Below are positions 24,546 through 33,530 of a DNA stretch of 43,921 nt, in pieces (the first letter of the stretch is position 1; each line of letters opens with the position of its first letter). This DNA is from Clostridium sp. CX1 (GTDB lineage Bacteria > Bacillota > Clostridia > Clostridiales > Clostridiaceae). Made by a program: the position numbers and the translations under genes. Location of the stretch: the NCBI RefSeq assembly GCF_025398335.1, contig NZ_JAODOO010000023.1, positions 1-43,921 of the forward strand. Reading direction: 5' to 3'. A model generated the notes under the pieces. That model made no database searches. It was given only the letters and a program-made list of their open reading frames with translations, and had not been told where the DNA came from.

Positions 24546-25598
24546 ATGAAACGCAAAAATATTGTACTAGCAACATCTTTATTAACAATGGTAAGTCTTT
24601 TTACAGCATGCTCCACTAATGTACGCAGTTTAACAGGAGATAAAGTAATAAAGCAAAGTAATGGACACCTAACAGTTCAAGGAAATGTAGAAACTAAAGA
24701 GGTAAATATAAATTCCAAAACCTCAGGAAGAATAACAGCAATAAATATAAAAGAAGGAGACAACGCTAAAGGTGGACAAGTTTTGATAACTATCGACAAT
24801 AGCACTCTGCAAGCAAAAGAGGCTCAGACAGAGGCCCAAATTCAAGCAGCTACAGGGCAGAAAAAGGCAGCAGAAGCAGCAAAACAGGCAGCGGAGGCAG
24901 TACTTCAAAAGGCAAAAAATGGAGCAAGACCAGAAGAACTTGCACAGCTTAAGGCTCAATATGATTTAGCTAAAGTAACTTATGATAGAGTAAAGGCATT
25001 ATCTGATCAGGAATTTGTACCACAGGCTGATCTTGATAAGGCTCAGACTCAGCTTGAACTGGCAAAACAGCAGTATGACCTTGCTAAAAATGGTGCTAGA
25101 GCAGAGGACATAGCTGCAGCACAGGCTCAAGTAAGTCAAGCAGAATCTACAATACAGGCAGCTGAAGGACAAATTAAGCAGGCCCAAGGTGGATTAAGTG
25201 AGGTTCAGACGTATATTAATGATACTACTATAACTGCACCATTAGACGGAATAATAACTCAATTAAATGTTGAAGTTGGAGAGTTAGTAACTCCAGGAAT
25301 GCCTCTTGTTGTATTAACGAATACAGCTGCACCTTGGATTGAGTGCAATGTGAAGGAAACAGACCTTTCAAAGGTTAAGTTAAATGGAGAGGTTTCTGTA
25401 AAGTTCTCAGCTTATCCTAATCAGCAGTTTAAAGGAAAGATAGTCAGAATAAATGAAAAACCTGATTTTGCAGTTAAAAGAGCTACAAATGATAATGGTG
25501 AGTTTGATGTATTATCCTATGGTGTAAAAGTAGAGCTAACTAGTATAGATAAGCCACTTCATGCGGGAATGACAGCTATTGTTGACCTTGGAAAGTGA
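24546..25598 (+). CDS. HlyD/YbhG-type membrane-fusion adaptor, lipoprotein
   Basis: A 350-residue adaptor with a lipoprotein signal (hydrophobic core, LFTACST; Cys22 lipidated). The first lipoyl-like half is at about 40-80 (TVQGNVETKEVNINSKTSGR). A long Ala/Gln/Glu-rich coiled-coil hairpin spans about 85-220 with the duplicated phrase KNGARPEELAQ / KNGARAEDIAA. The second lipoyl half follows (ITAPLDGIITQLNVEVGELV), then a beta-barrel domain (WIECNVKETDLSKV onward). Such adaptors link an inner-membrane exporter to a TolC partner in Gram-negatives. Here it would sit on the outer face of the single membrane. It is followed 14 nt later by the two permease genes. Confidence 0.85.
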   Translation: MKRKNIVLATSLLTMVSLFTACSTNVRSLTGDKVIKQSNGHLTVQGNVETKEVNINSKTSGRITAINIKEGDNAKGGQVLITIDNSTLQAKEAQTEAQIQAATGQKKAAEAAKQAAEAVLQKAKNGARPEELAQLKAQYDLAKVTYDRVKALSDQEFVPQADLDKAQTQLELAKQQYDLAKNGARAEDIAAAQAQVSQAESTIQAAEGQIKQAQGGLSEVQTYINDTTITAPLDGIITQLNVEVGELVTPGMPLVVLTNTAAPWIECNVKETDLSKVKLNGEVSVKFSAYPNQQFKGKIVRINEKPDFAVKRATNDNGEFDVLSYGVKVELTSIDKPLHAGMTAIVDLGK

Positions 25599-25612
25599 TG
25601 TGAGAATTAATC

Positions 25613-26791
25613 ATGAATGAAAAGTTATTAAAGCTTATAGGTCTAGGTGTAAAAATTAAAAGCTTATTTTTTTCCTTCTTATTTGTACTTGGAATTCCTG
25701 TTATCTGCAGCTTTATATTAGGTTATCAAATGGAACATCACCAGATTCAACATATTCCAACGGCTATTGTAGACCATGACAATTCTCAATTTAGCCAAAT
25801 GCTTATCAAAGAAATAAAAACAAATGAAATATTTAATGTAACTAATTATAGCGATAGAGATGAGGATATTAAGACGCTAATAGAACAGGAGCAGATAAGA
25901 GTTGGAGTAATTATTCCAGAGAATTTTTCAAAGGATTTATTTAGTGGTAATGGACCTAGAGTACTTGTGTTTTATGATGGCTCACAAATGTCCGTTACCA
26001 GTGCTGCCAAGGCAAGAATGAGTGAAATTCTACTTAGCATTAAAACTGGATATTTAAAAAAGGTAGTGGAAGGAAAGCTAAACGTAATGCCTGAGGTATC
26101 TCAAAACTACGTTCTTCCAATGTATTTTAATTATAGACTTCTAAATAATCCAACTAGAAATTATATAAACTTTCTTATTCCAGGGATGATTATCTCTATT
26201 ATTCAGGTTAGTCTTGTAATGCTAGGAGTGGATATAGTTAGAAAAGATGAAAAAAGCTATTTGTGGCTGTGGCTTAAAGGGATCTTAGGAGGACTTTTCG
26301 GAGTGCTTTCTATAGGAATAAGTTTAGGAGTTCAGTTTAAGTATTTTGATGTACCCTTTAGAGGGACAGCAGAGGGAGCTATCATATTAACTCTTCTATA
26401 CTCTATAGGATTAGTAAGCTATGGTGTGTTAGTAAGAACTATTTTGCCAGATAAAATAGCTGCCTTGCAGGTAGGTGCAATATCCATTCTTCCAACAACT
26501 ATTTTAGCAGGTTTTACCTTCCCTGTTATGGGAATGCCAGTCTTCTTTCAGAAGTTATCAGAATATCTTCCATTCTTGCACTATGGGGAGACTATGAGGG
26601 ATTTGTGTTTAAAAAACATTGGAATGGAATATATTCTGCCTCAAATACACTGGTTATTTAAGTTTGTATTGTATATATGGGCAGCAACCTTTGCTATCTT
26701 TATGTTAAAGAAACTTGTTAAAAGAGAATATAATCGTATAAAAAGTAATAAAAATCAGCAGCAACAAGCTGAAGAGGTGATTCAAGCATGA
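25613..26791 (+). CDS. ABC-2 type transporter permease (first of pair)
   Basis: A 392-residue membrane protein of the ABC2_membrane_3/YhhJ-YbhR type. It has one helix at about 15-35, a large extracytoplasmic domain (about 40-185; TAIVDHDNSQFSQMLIKEI, then LIEQEQIRVGVIIPENFSKD) and five to six helices from about 188 to the end. The VDxDxS and IRVGVIIP phrases are typical. The ribosome binding site is weak, suggesting coupling to the upstream adaptor, and its 3' end overlaps the next gene by 4 nt. No ATPase is encoded in the operon although ABC-2 permeases need one, so it either borrows a subunit from elsewhere or works differently. Confidence 0.8.
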   Translation: MNEKLLKLIGLGVKIKSLFFSFLFVLGIPVICSFILGYQMEHHQIQHIPTAIVDHDNSQFSQMLIKEIKTNEIFNVTNYSDRDEDIKTLIEQEQIRVGVIIPENFSKDLFSGNGPRVLVFYDGSQMSVTSAAKARMSEILLSIKTGYLKKVVEGKLNVMPEVSQNYVLPMYFNYRLLNNPTRNYINFLIPGMIISIIQVSLVMLGVDIVRKDEKSYLWLWLKGILGGLFGVLSIGISLGVQFKYFDVPFRGTAEGAIILTLLYSIGLVSYGVLVRTILPDKIAALQVGAISILPTTILAGFTFPVMGMPVFFQKLSEYLPFLHYGETMRDLCLKNIGMEYILPQIHWLFKFVLYIWAATFAIFMLKKLVKREYNRIKSNKNQQQQAEEVIQA

Positions 26792-27972
26792 AGAAAAAGC
26801 TACCTTTTAGAGTTAGGCCAGTAACATTAAAGAACATTTTTTTACTTACCTTAGGACCAGTGCTTTTTATTTCTCTTTTAGGATTGGTTTTTAGTAAAAT
26901 TTTTGTTGAGGAAATTCCAATGGGGATTCTAGACATGGACAATTCCTCTATATCAAGAAATGTTGTGAAGCAGTTTGAAGAAACTTCAAAGTTTAAGGTT
27001 GTTTATCGTGCTCAGACTGATGAAGAGCTTAATGAAGCGATAAAGACAAAAAAAGTTAGTGTAGGGCTTATTATACCTCATAATTTTGCCAAGGATGCAA
27101 ATGCTATAAAAGCGCCTAAAACTTTATTATTGATAGATGAAACTAATATAGTAATAGGAAATAATGCTCTATCCTATGGAAGTGAAATATTAAATACTAT
27201 TAATGCTGGCATTCAGCTTAATGTTTTAGAGGCAAATAATATGGTGCCTTATGCAGCTCAAAAATCTATAGGAGCGCTATCCTTTACGGAAAGGATACTT
27301 TATGATCCCCAATTAAGTTATATGAGATACTTGCTTTATGCTATGATAGGAGCTGTTGTTCAGCAGGTGTATATTGGAGCCTTAGCACCAGTATTAATTG
27401 AAGAAAAACTAAGCATGGTAAAAATGAAGCTTCGTTCAAAGGAAGGAGTAAGAAAGCTGCTTAAAATTTCTTTGAAAATTTTAGTTTTTGCTACAATGGC
27501 AGCGGTGGGAGCTACTGGCAGCTTGTACGCAGCAGGAAAGTATTTTTATCTTCCTCTTAAGGGAAGCTTAATAGATTATTTTATTCTTCTTACCATATTT
27601 CTTTTAGATCTTACAGCCATATCCTTTGTTTTTGCCTTCGTATTTGATGCAATGGACCAATGCGTTCGGTTTAGTATGTTTTTATCTGTACCTACCTTCC
27701 TTACAGCTGGGTACGTATGGCCAGAGTATATGATGCCAGCAGGTTTCTTCAGTGTGGTAAAAAAGATATGGCCACTGGTGTACTTTATTAATCCGCTGAA
27801 GACTATGAATTTAAAGGGCGTAGATTTTGCTATTATTGCACCTTATGTACAGGGTGGAATATATTATGCACTATTTTGGCTGCCTCTAGGAGTAGGATTA
27901 TACTTATTTAAAATCTTTGGTTTTAAAGTTGTACAGAGAAAATTAATGAAGCCAAAGGAAAATGCAAGCTAA
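26788..27972 (+). CDS. ABC-2 type transporter permease (second of pair)
   Basis: Overlaps the previous gene by ATGA, so the two are translationally coupled. The 394-residue protein has the same plan: one N-terminal helix, an extracytoplasmic domain (about 45-175; MGILDMDNSSISRNVVKQF, then KKVSVGLIIPHNFAKD) and a C-terminal bundle of about six helices. It is clearly paralogous to its partner, so the pair probably forms a heterodimer. The substrate is unknown; membrane-active or hydrophobic compounds are likely from the family and the MarR context. A strong terminator follows. Confidence 0.8.
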   Translation: MKKKLPFRVRPVTLKNIFLLTLGPVLFISLLGLVFSKIFVEEIPMGILDMDNSSISRNVVKQFEETSKFKVVYRAQTDEELNEAIKTKKVSVGLIIPHNFAKDANAIKAPKTLLLIDETNIVIGNNALSYGSEILNTINAGIQLNVLEANNMVPYAAQKSIGALSFTERILYDPQLSYMRYLLYAMIGAVVQQVYIGALAPVLIEEKLSMVKMKLRSKEGVRKLLKISLKILVFATMAAVGATGSLYAAGKYFYLPLKGSLIDYFILLTIFLLDLTAISFVFAFVFDAMDQCVRFSMFLSVPTFLTAGYVWPEYMMPAGFFSVVKKIWPLVYFINPLKTMNLKGVDFAIIAPYVQGGIYYALFWLPLGVGLYLFKIFGFKVVQRKLMKPKENAS

Positions 27973-27981
27973 TAATTATAG

Positions 27982-28021
27982 GAGACTAGTAGATTATTCT
28001 AAATGACTACTAGTCTCTTTT
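27982..28021 (+). terminator. Terminator of the MarR-adaptor-permease operon
   Basis: GAGACTAGTAG pairs perfectly with CTACTAGTCTC over a 14-nt loop, followed by TTTT. Confidence 0.85.
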
Positions 28022-28186
28022 GAAGACCGAGAATGTTGCATAAAGCTATTTCTTAGGTAAATGGGGAGATATACATAAAAATGGGCAAAGAAGTATAAAA
28101 TATTATAACAACAAGTCTAATTATAAAAGCTAAAAGAAGAATTTGTAGGAATAATAAGAAAAAATAACTTCTATATAATATGTAAA

Positions 28187-28215
28187 TTGATTTTACAAAA
28201 TCATTATGATATATT
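28187..28215 (+). promoter_or_regulatory. Promoter of the SLAP-domain gene
   Basis: TTGATT and TATATT are 17 nt apart, and TG one base before the -10 makes it an extended type. The leader to the start at 28336 would be about 110 nt. The rest of the 363-nt gap (27973-28335) is AT-rich, and I see no further gene or clear structure in it. Confidence 0.6.
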
Positions 28216-28335
28216 AAACTAGTAAAATATAATGTAGAAATAGGTATAGTTACTATCGAAGTTTGTAAGTAAGGTCTTTTATTAAGTAGTAACTATTGTG
28301 AAAGTATATTAATGAGAGAAACTTGGAGGTATAAA

Positions 28336-29205
28336 ATGGAAAAGAAAAAGCAAGAAGCTAATAGCAGTGGAAGTGTAAATAATGATAAAACATATGTGTC
28401 TACGGTACTTTCACTTTTAGAGCATGATGAAAATGTAATGTCTGATGTTCAAAAAGAAATCTTAGAAGAAGAAATAGCAGAGCTTCCAAAAATAGTTGAA
28501 GGACAACTTAATGTAACTGGTATCTATGCTTATGATCAAGGTGAAAAATTTGAAGTTAAAGCTTATATAAGAAATGGACTTTCAGAGAAGGTAATTTTAA
28601 GAAAGGTTCCTTTTTATATATTAAATTCTAAAGATGAGATTTTAGGTCAACAAATGTTTAATTTAGAATCTTTAGGTGAATTGCCACCACGTTCTGCAAG
28701 ACCAGTAAAGCTTTATTTTGAGAAGAAAAATATAAAAGTTGACACTATACCAATGGATGATTGGAAGCTAGCTTTCGATGCAAGATTAAAGGCTTCTAAA
28801 ACTGTTAGGGTTCAGTTTGAAGATCTGCCAGAGGATATAGATATAGCTGATAAGCTTGTTTATGATAACTTCTTAAATGAAATTCCTGAACTAAACGAAG
28901 GAGAAGTTTCTCTATCTACTTTTAGCGTAGGAATACAAAAGAATGGAAATATATTAGTTACACTAGTAGCAAGAAACGGAAACAATCAACCAATAAATAT
29001 AGAAAAAGTTCCTGTTACTTTAAAGGATCCTAATGGAACTGTTGTAAAGTCAGAGTTATTTAAGCTAAGTGACTTTACAATTAACCCTCTTAAGGCAAGA
29101 ATCTGCAACCTTATTTTCCCTACAGGAGTAAAGGTAGAAGAGGATACTGCTTTAAAGGATTGGACTGTATCCTTTAAACTAGAGGAACTTGGAAGTAGAA
29201 GTTAA
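28336..29205 (+). CDS. SLAP-domain protein (two tandem copies)
   Basis: The ATG at 28336 follows GGAGG by 7 nt. An in-frame ATG at 28312 has no ribosome binding site and would include this one in its coding sequence. The 289-residue protein holds two related beta domains of the SLAP (TIGR04398-like) family, about 55-160 (EGQLNVTGIYAYDQGEKFEV, then PPRSARPVKLYF) and about 185-285 (EGEVSLSTFSVGIQKNGNIL, then NPLKARICNLIF). Members are linked by name to S-layer or accessory Sec genes, but the function is not settled. No signal peptide or membrane helix is visible, so it is predicted to be cytoplasmic unless exported by a special route. Confidence 0.8.
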   Translation: MEKKKQEANSSGSVNNDKTYVSTVLSLLEHDENVMSDVQKEILEEEIAELPKIVEGQLNVTGIYAYDQGEKFEVKAYIRNGLSEKVILRKVPFYILNSKDEILGQQMFNLESLGELPPRSARPVKLYFEKKNIKVDTIPMDDWKLAFDARLKASKTVRVQFEDLPEDIDIADKLVYDNFLNEIPELNEGEVSLSTFSVGIQKNGNILVTLVARNGNNQPINIEKVPVTLKDPNGTVVKSELFKLSDFTINPLKARICNLIFPTGVKVEEDTALKDWTVSFKLEELGSRS

Positions 29206-29230
29206 GTTTAGGGCTATATCCCTTAAAAAG

Positions 29231-29260
29231 AACCGTCAGTAATGATGGTTTTCTTTTTTT
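29231..29260 (+). terminator. Terminator after the SLAP gene
   Basis: AACCGTC pairs with GATGGTT over 6 nt, followed by TTCTTTTTTT. Confidence 0.8.
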
Positions 29261-29293
29261 GTGGATGAAAGATTTAACATTACAAGTTGTAAC

Positions 29294-29350
29294 TAGAAAT
29301 ATACTAAAATTCATGATAAAATTATTTCATAATTGAAATAATTTATCATG
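29294..29350 (+). promoter_or_regulatory. Promoter with 39-bp palindromic operator, duplicate of the 8368 site
   Basis: TAGAAATAT, 10 nt, then ATGATAAAATTATTTCA, TAAT, then TGAAATAATTTATCATG. The two arms are complementary over 17-18 bp with one base missing. The extended -10 (TGA TAAAAT) lies inside the left arm. It sits 13 nt before the MarR start, as expected for autoregulation. Element order, spacing and the 17-nt block are the same as at 8368-8403, upstream of the TolC-like operon. Confidence 0.75.
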
Positions 29351-29362
29351 AGAGGAAATATA

Positions 29363-29803
29363 ATGAGTAAAAAAGAGGTATATGAAATTGCACAGGAATT
29401 AATAAAAGTGCTTAAACTACTAAAAAGGAGAACAATAAATAATACTGATAAAAAGGGATTAAACATATCTTCATATATGATATTGCATCTTCTAAAAGAT
29501 GAGCCAAGAAAAACCTTAACTGAAATAAGCGAAAGTTTAGGACTGCCTAATAGTACTGCATCAGTTTTAGTAGATAAGCTTGTAAAAGAGGGCCTTGTAG
29601 ATAGAATTAGAGATAGTGATGATAGAAGAAGAGCTAGTATATGTTTAACAGATAAGGCAGAACAATATGTGGAAGGAATAAAGGTAGCGCATATGGAAAA
29701 CTTTGGACAAATAATGAGGGATGCAAGTGATAGTGAACTAGAAGAAATTCTAAAAGGCTTAAGGATGTTATCGAGAACAATAGAGGGCAATAGCAGAGAA
29801 TAG
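29363..29803 (+). CDS. MarR-family regulator, probable repressor of itself and the TolC-like operon
   Basis: The start at 29363 is favoured because AGAGG lies 7 nt upstream. The ATG at 29348 has no site and lies inside the operator. The 146-residue protein has a MarR winged helix at about 30-105 (SYMILHLLKDEPRKTLTEIS, LGLPNSTASVLVDKLVKEGL, VDRIRDSDDRRRASICLT). The DDRR wing motif is typical. Flanking helices would form the dimer. The palindromes before this gene and before the TolC-like operon are strong candidates for its binding sites. The exporter genes follow after a terminator, from their own promoter. Confidence 0.85.
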   Translation: MSKKEVYEIAQELIKVLKLLKRRTINNTDKKGLNISSYMILHLLKDEPRKTLTEISESLGLPNSTASVLVDKLVKEGLVDRIRDSDDRRRASICLTDKAEQYVEGIKVAHMENFGQIMRDASDSELEEILKGLRMLSRTIEGNSRE

Positions 29804-29812
29804 TTATAAAGA

Positions 29813-29836
29813 AATCGTCAGAAATGACGATTTTTT
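29813..29836 (+). terminator. Terminator after the second MarR gene
   Basis: AATCGTCA pairs perfectly with TGACGATT over a GAAA loop, and the T tract follows directly. It separates the regulator from the MacAB-like operon. Confidence 0.85.
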
Positions 29837-29850
29837 GTTCATAAACTAAC

Positions 29851-29908
29851 AGTTAATAAATAGTTAAGAAAAAGTTAAGAAATATATACCACAAATGTAG
29901 ATTATAAT
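29851..29908 (+). promoter_or_regulatory. Activator-type promoter with three 11-bp direct repeats
   Basis: AGTTAATAAAT, AGTTAAGAAAA and AGTTAAGAAAT stand head to tail at 29851-29883, one helical turn apart. A perfect TATAAT lies at 29903-29908, while the -35 position (29880-29885) is AAATAT, overlapped by the last repeat. Direct repeats of this spacing replacing a -35 are the usual layout for OmpR/PhoP-type response regulators. It would drive the adaptor-ATPase-permease operon that starts at 30008. Confidence 0.6.
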
Positions 29909-30007
29909 TGAAATGTAGAAATACGCTTAAATTAATGATAAGCTTATGTAGTAACTGAAATATTGTTACAAAAAAGGAATTATAATCTAGGTAAGAGGGG
30001 AAAGAGT

Positions 30008-31342
30008 ATGGGAGTAAAACTGAAGTCTATTAAGATTAAAAAAAAGGTAGTAATTATAGGAATTATTGCCCTAGCTGTTGTGGGTATGGGAGTATCATCC
30101 TATGCAAAGGCGAAAAAAGCTAAGGTTAAAGAGGTAACATTAGCTAAGGTGACAAAAAAGAAAGTTGTACAATCTGCATCTGCAGAGGGTAATGTAGAAG
30201 CGAAATACAGAAATGATATAGCACTAAATCCATCACAGAAGGTTGTGAAGGTTTTAGTTAGTGAAGGACAGCAGGTAAAAAAGGGGGACATACTAGTAGA
30301 ACTGGATGTTGCGGATTATGAAAATCAAATCCAAAAAGCAAAGCTAAACTTATCTAATGCACAGTCTACACTAAATCAACTTCTTGGAACAGGAATAGCA
30401 GCAGATAGAAGTAATGCTCAAAATGGATTATCACAGGCACAGATAACCCTTGAAAATGCACAAAGGAATTATGATGATTTAAGTAAAAAACACCAGCAGA
30501 ATGAAGGGTTACTTAAGCAGGGGTACATACCACAAAGCGACTTTGATGCTTCTAAAAAAGCCTTTGAAGATGCAGCTAATGCTGTTAAGTCTGCTAGATC
30601 TGCTTTAACAAACTCACAGGTAGCTTTTAGTAATGTAAATTCATCTAGTAATGACAAGGTAACTGCTCAAAGAAACCAGATAGCCTTAGCACAAGCAGAT
30701 ATAGATAATTTGACTAAGAAAATAGAAGAGAGTAAGTTAAGAGCTAATACTGATGGAGTAGTAATAAAGATGGATGCTAAGGAGAATCAATTTCCTAAGG
30801 CTGGAGATATGGTAATTGTAGATGATAACTCATTGTATAAGATAGCTGTAGACATGAATCAATATGATGCAGTAAAGGTTGTTAAGGGACAGAAAGCAAA
30901 TATTAAAGTAAAAGGTTCAGATAAAAAGTATACTGGTCAGGTAACGGATATAGGGGAAATGGCTCAGGCAAAAACTAATGGCACAAATCAAGAATATAAG
31001 GTTAATATTAAGATTACTATGGACAATCCTGATGATAAAGTGAAGGCTGGCTATGAAGCTGACTCAGAAATTGTAATAAATGAGAAAGACAACGTGCTTA
31101 CAGTTGGCTTCGATGGCATTAAAGATGAAAAAAGTACAGGCAAAAAGTATGTTTATGTAGTAAACAAAGAGAACAAAGTTGAGAAAAAGTACGTAAAGAT
31201 TGGTATTGAGACAGAATATGATGTAGAAATCAAAGAGGGCCTTAAAGAGGGGGACAGATATATTGTAAATCCTTCAGAAAACCTTCATGAGGGAGATGTG
31301 GTTACAGAAGGAGCAAAGAAAAGTGAGGGGACTAAAAAGTGA
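30008..31342 (+). CDS. MacA/RND-type membrane-fusion adaptor
   Basis: The start at 30008 follows GAGGGG by about 8 nt. An upstream TTG (29963) has no ribosome binding site. The 444-residue protein has an N-terminal membrane helix (about 13-31), a split lipoyl domain ([20 protein letters not shown] with its partner [20 protein letters not shown]), and a helical hairpin (about 100-230) ending in the [11 protein letters not shown] tip. A beta-barrel domain follows ([16 protein letters not shown], then [20 protein letters not shown]), then a C-terminal membrane-proximal domain ([20 protein letters not shown]). It is the adaptor of a MacAB-like exporter. The next gene's GTG overlaps its stop. Confidence 0.85.
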   Translation: MGVKLKSIKIKKKVVIIGIIALAVVGMGVSSYAKAKKAKVKEVTLAKVTKKKVVQSASAEGNVEAKYRNDIALNPSQKVVKVLVSEGQQVKKGDILVELDVADYENQIQKAKLNLSNAQSTLNQLLGTGIAADRSNAQNGLSQAQITLENAQRNYDDLSKKHQQNEGLLKQGYIPQSDFDASKKAFEDAANAVKSARSALTNSQVAFSNVNSSSNDKVTAQRNQIALAQADIDNLTKKIEESKLRANTDGVVIKMDAKENQFPKAGDMVIVDDNSLYKIAVDMNQYDAVKVVKGQKANIKVKGSDKKYTGQVTDIGEMAQAKTNGTNQEYKVNIKITMDNPDDKVKAGYEADSEIVINEKDNVLTVGFDGIKDEKSTGKKYVYVVNKENKVEKKYVKIGIETEYDVEIKEGLKEGDRYIVNPSENLHEGDVVTEGAKKSEGTKK

Positions 31343-32040
31343 TAATTAAGCTTGAAAATCTGGTTAAAGTATATGATACTGGAGCAATTCAATTAAAAGC
31401 TTTAAAAGGTGTAAATCTTGAAATAGAGGAAAAGGAATATGTGGCTATAATGGGGGCTTCCGGCTCAGGAAAATCTACATTGATGAACATACTAGGATGT
31501 TTAGACAAGCTTACTGAAGGCAAATATTATTTAGACGGAGTTGACATATCCTCTCTTGATGATAATAGTCTTGCAAGTATCAGAAACAAAAAGATAGGCT
31601 TTGTATTTCAGGCCTTTAATCTGCTTCCAAAGCTTACCGCCATTGCTAATGTTGAACTGCCAATGATGTATGCAGGTTTGCCAAAGGCTGAAAGAGAAAG
31701 ACGCGCAAAGACAGCTTTAGACAGAGTTGGACTTTCTGATAGAGTACATCATAAGCCAAATGAGTTGTCTGGAGGACAAAAGCAGAGGGTAGCTATAGCA
31801 AGAGCTCTTGTAAATGATCCAACAATAATACTTGCAGACGAGCCTACAGGAAACTTAGATAGTAAATCCAGTGAGGAGATAATGGGGATTTTTCAGGAAC
31901 TTAATGATGAAGGAGTAACTATAGTTATGGTTACTCATGAGCCTGATATAGCCCAGCATACTAAAAGAGCCATTGTCTTTAAAGATGGAAATATTATCTC
32001 AGACAATCTAGTGGAAGATAGAACTATAGTTAGGGGGTAA
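31339..32040 (+). CDS. ABC transporter ATPase, MacB/LolD type
   Basis: The GTG start overlaps the adaptor stop, so translation is coupled. All ABC motifs are intact in 233 residues: Walker A GASGSGKS at 39-46, Q-loop VFQAFN, signature [15 protein letters not shown] from 143, Walker B IILADEPT (Asp167, Glu168) and the H-loop His200 (VTHEPD). The sequence is typical of the MacB/LolD/FtsE group that works with MacB-type permeases in mechanotransmission rather than classical transport. It should power the permease downstream. Confidence 0.92.
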   Translation: MIIKLENLVKVYDTGAIQLKALKGVNLEIEEKEYVAIMGASGSGKSTLMNILGCLDKLTEGKYYLDGVDISSLDDNSLASIRNKKIGFVFQAFNLLPKLTAIANVELPMMYAGLPKAERERRAKTALDRVGLSDRVHHKPNELSGGQKQRVAIARALVNDPTIILADEPTGNLDSKSSEEIMGIFQELNDEGVTIVMVTHEPDIAQHTKRAIVFKDGNIISDNLVEDRTIVRG

Positions 32041-32045
32041 GGACA

Positions 32046-33260
32046 GTGAATATAGCGGAAAGTTTTCAATCTGCACTGCAAAGTGTAAGATCAAATAAAA
32101 TGAGGTCCTTCCTCACTATGCTCGGTATAATTATAGGAATATCTTCTGTAATTACAATAGTATCTATAGGTGATGGAGCAAAGCTTTATGTAACAAATCA
32201 ATTTCAGGATATTGGTACTAATATAGTTAATGTTAAAATGAACTCTAACACAGATGAAGGGGTAAAAGAAAGAGATTACTATACTCTAGAGGATATGGAT
32301 CTTTTAAAGGAAAAAGTGCCTGAAATCACATCTGTTGTAACTAATATCGGGGACATGGGTTCTCTGCAAACTGAAAATAACAAGTCAAGACGTATGTATG
32401 TTTCAGGAACCAATGCTGGATCTATGAAGTATTTTAATGTGAAAATAGCAAAAGGACGATATCTCAATGAAAATGATGTAGAGAGTATAAAGAATGTTGC
32501 AGTAATAGATGATAAAACTGCAATAAAGCTTTTTGGCAATATTGATGCAGTAGGAGAAAGAGTAAAGATAAACGTTGAAGACAAAAGTATTAATGTAACT
32601 ATCATAGGTGTGTCGGCAGATCCTAATGCTGCTCTTGGAGAGTCTCTTAATCCTGATATGCCTGGAACTATGATAATTCCTATAACTATAGGAGAAAGAA
32701 TATTCAGAGATACGAAAATATCAAGCTTAACAGTAACTCTTTCAGATATGAAGAATGCAGATCAGATAGGCACAAAGATACTAAGAATTCTTGAAAGTAA
32801 ACATCAAAATAAAGGGAAGTATATTGTTGAGCAGGGATTCAAAGAGTTAGACCAGGTAAATAAGATGTTAAGCATGTTAACCTTAGGCCTTGGAGCTATA
32901 GCAGCTATATCTCTATTAGTTGGAGGTATAGGAGTTATGAACATAATGCTGGTGTCTGTTACCGAAAGAACTAGGGAGATAGGTATAAGAAAAGCAATAG
33001 GAGCAAAAACAAGAGATATTAAGATACAGTTTCTTATGGAGTCAGTAATACTTTGCTTAATAGGAGGAGCTATCGGAACTATACTGGGTATATCCTTAGG
33101 CAAGCTTGCAAGCTCCTTTATGCATATACAGATTCCGATATCTATGAGGGTAATACTAATATCCTTTGGCTTCTCATCAGCAGTCGGTATTTTCTTCGGA
33201 ATGTATCCTGCAGGTAAAGCAGCGAAGCTTGACCCTATTGAAGCCTTGAGATATGAGTAG
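32046..33260 (+). CDS. MacB/FtsX-family ABC permease
   Basis: The GTG start lies 5 nt after the ATPase stop. The 404-residue protein has the MacB plan: one N-terminal helix (about 20-42, MRSFLTMLGIIIGISSVITI), a large extracytoplasmic domain (about 50-280), then three helices with the FtsX signature (VGGIGVMNIMLVSVTERTRE, IGIRKAIGAKTRDI) and the closing YPAGKAAKLDPIEALRYE. MacAB systems export peptides, lipids or macrolides. In Gram-positives they often confer resistance to antimicrobial peptides. In Gram-negatives MacB partners TolC through MacA, which makes the co-regulated TolC-like genes at 8540 noteworthy. The substrate is unknown. Confidence 0.9.
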   Translation: MNIAESFQSALQSVRSNKMRSFLTMLGIIIGISSVITIVSIGDGAKLYVTNQFQDIGTNIVNVKMNSNTDEGVKERDYYTLEDMDLLKEKVPEITSVVTNIGDMGSLQTENNKSRRMYVSGTNAGSMKYFNVKIAKGRYLNENDVESIKNVAVIDDKTAIKLFGNIDAVGERVKINVEDKSINVTIIGVSADPNAALGESLNPDMPGTMIIPITIGERIFRDTKISSLTVTLSDMKNADQIGTKILRILESKHQNKGKYIVEQGFKELDQVNKMLSMLTLGLGAIAAISLLVGGIGVMNIMLVSVTERTREIGIRKAIGAKTRDIKIQFLMESVILCLIGGAIGTILGISLGKLASSFMHIQIPISMRVILISFGFSSAVGIFFGMYPAGKAAKLDPIEALRYE

Positions 33261-33356
33261 ACAAACTAGGGACAGTTTGCAAGTATTCAACAAAATAGAT
33301 CAAGCTATTAAAGAGCTGAGGATCATCTCAGGTAAAATATATACAACTTTTTAGTA

Positions 33357-33388
33357 TTTAGGGGATAAATTCAAGTTTATCCCCTAAA
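33357..33388. other. Perfect 13-bp inverted repeat after the MacB gene
   Basis: TTTAGGGGATAAA and TTTATCCCCTAAA flank a 6-nt loop. No T tract follows in either direction, so it is not a standard terminator; it may be an mRNA 3' stabiliser, a processed terminator or a protein site. Two smaller hairpins (CAAACT/AGTTTG near 33263 and CTGAG/CTCAG near 33316) lie upstream. Confidence 0.5.
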
Positions 33389-33457
33389 GCATTGTTAAGC
33401 TTAAATTGAAGAAAGTGTAAAATATTAAGCACAACTGTCATTTTTTATATTTGTATA

Positions 33458-33486
33458 TTCACCAAGTAAGAAATTAGTGGTATAAT
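33458..33486 (+). promoter_or_regulatory. Promoter of the agr-like operon
   Basis: TTCACC and TATAAT are 17 nt apart, with TGG before the -10 (extended). The first gene begins at 33531 behind GAGGTGA. Confidence 0.65.
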
Positions 33487-33530
33487 TACATAGTATGGAA
33501 ATAAGTATTACCTATCATATGAGGTGAATT

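Noticed and set aside
29311-29790. 159-codon minus-strand frame opposite the second MarR gene
   Set aside because: The plus strand has a complete MarR protein with a ribosome binding site and operator. The reverse frame has neither and no family likeness.
32804-33103. Minus-strand frame inside the MacB-like gene
   Set aside because: It is a shadow of the FtsX-domain codons with no start signals.
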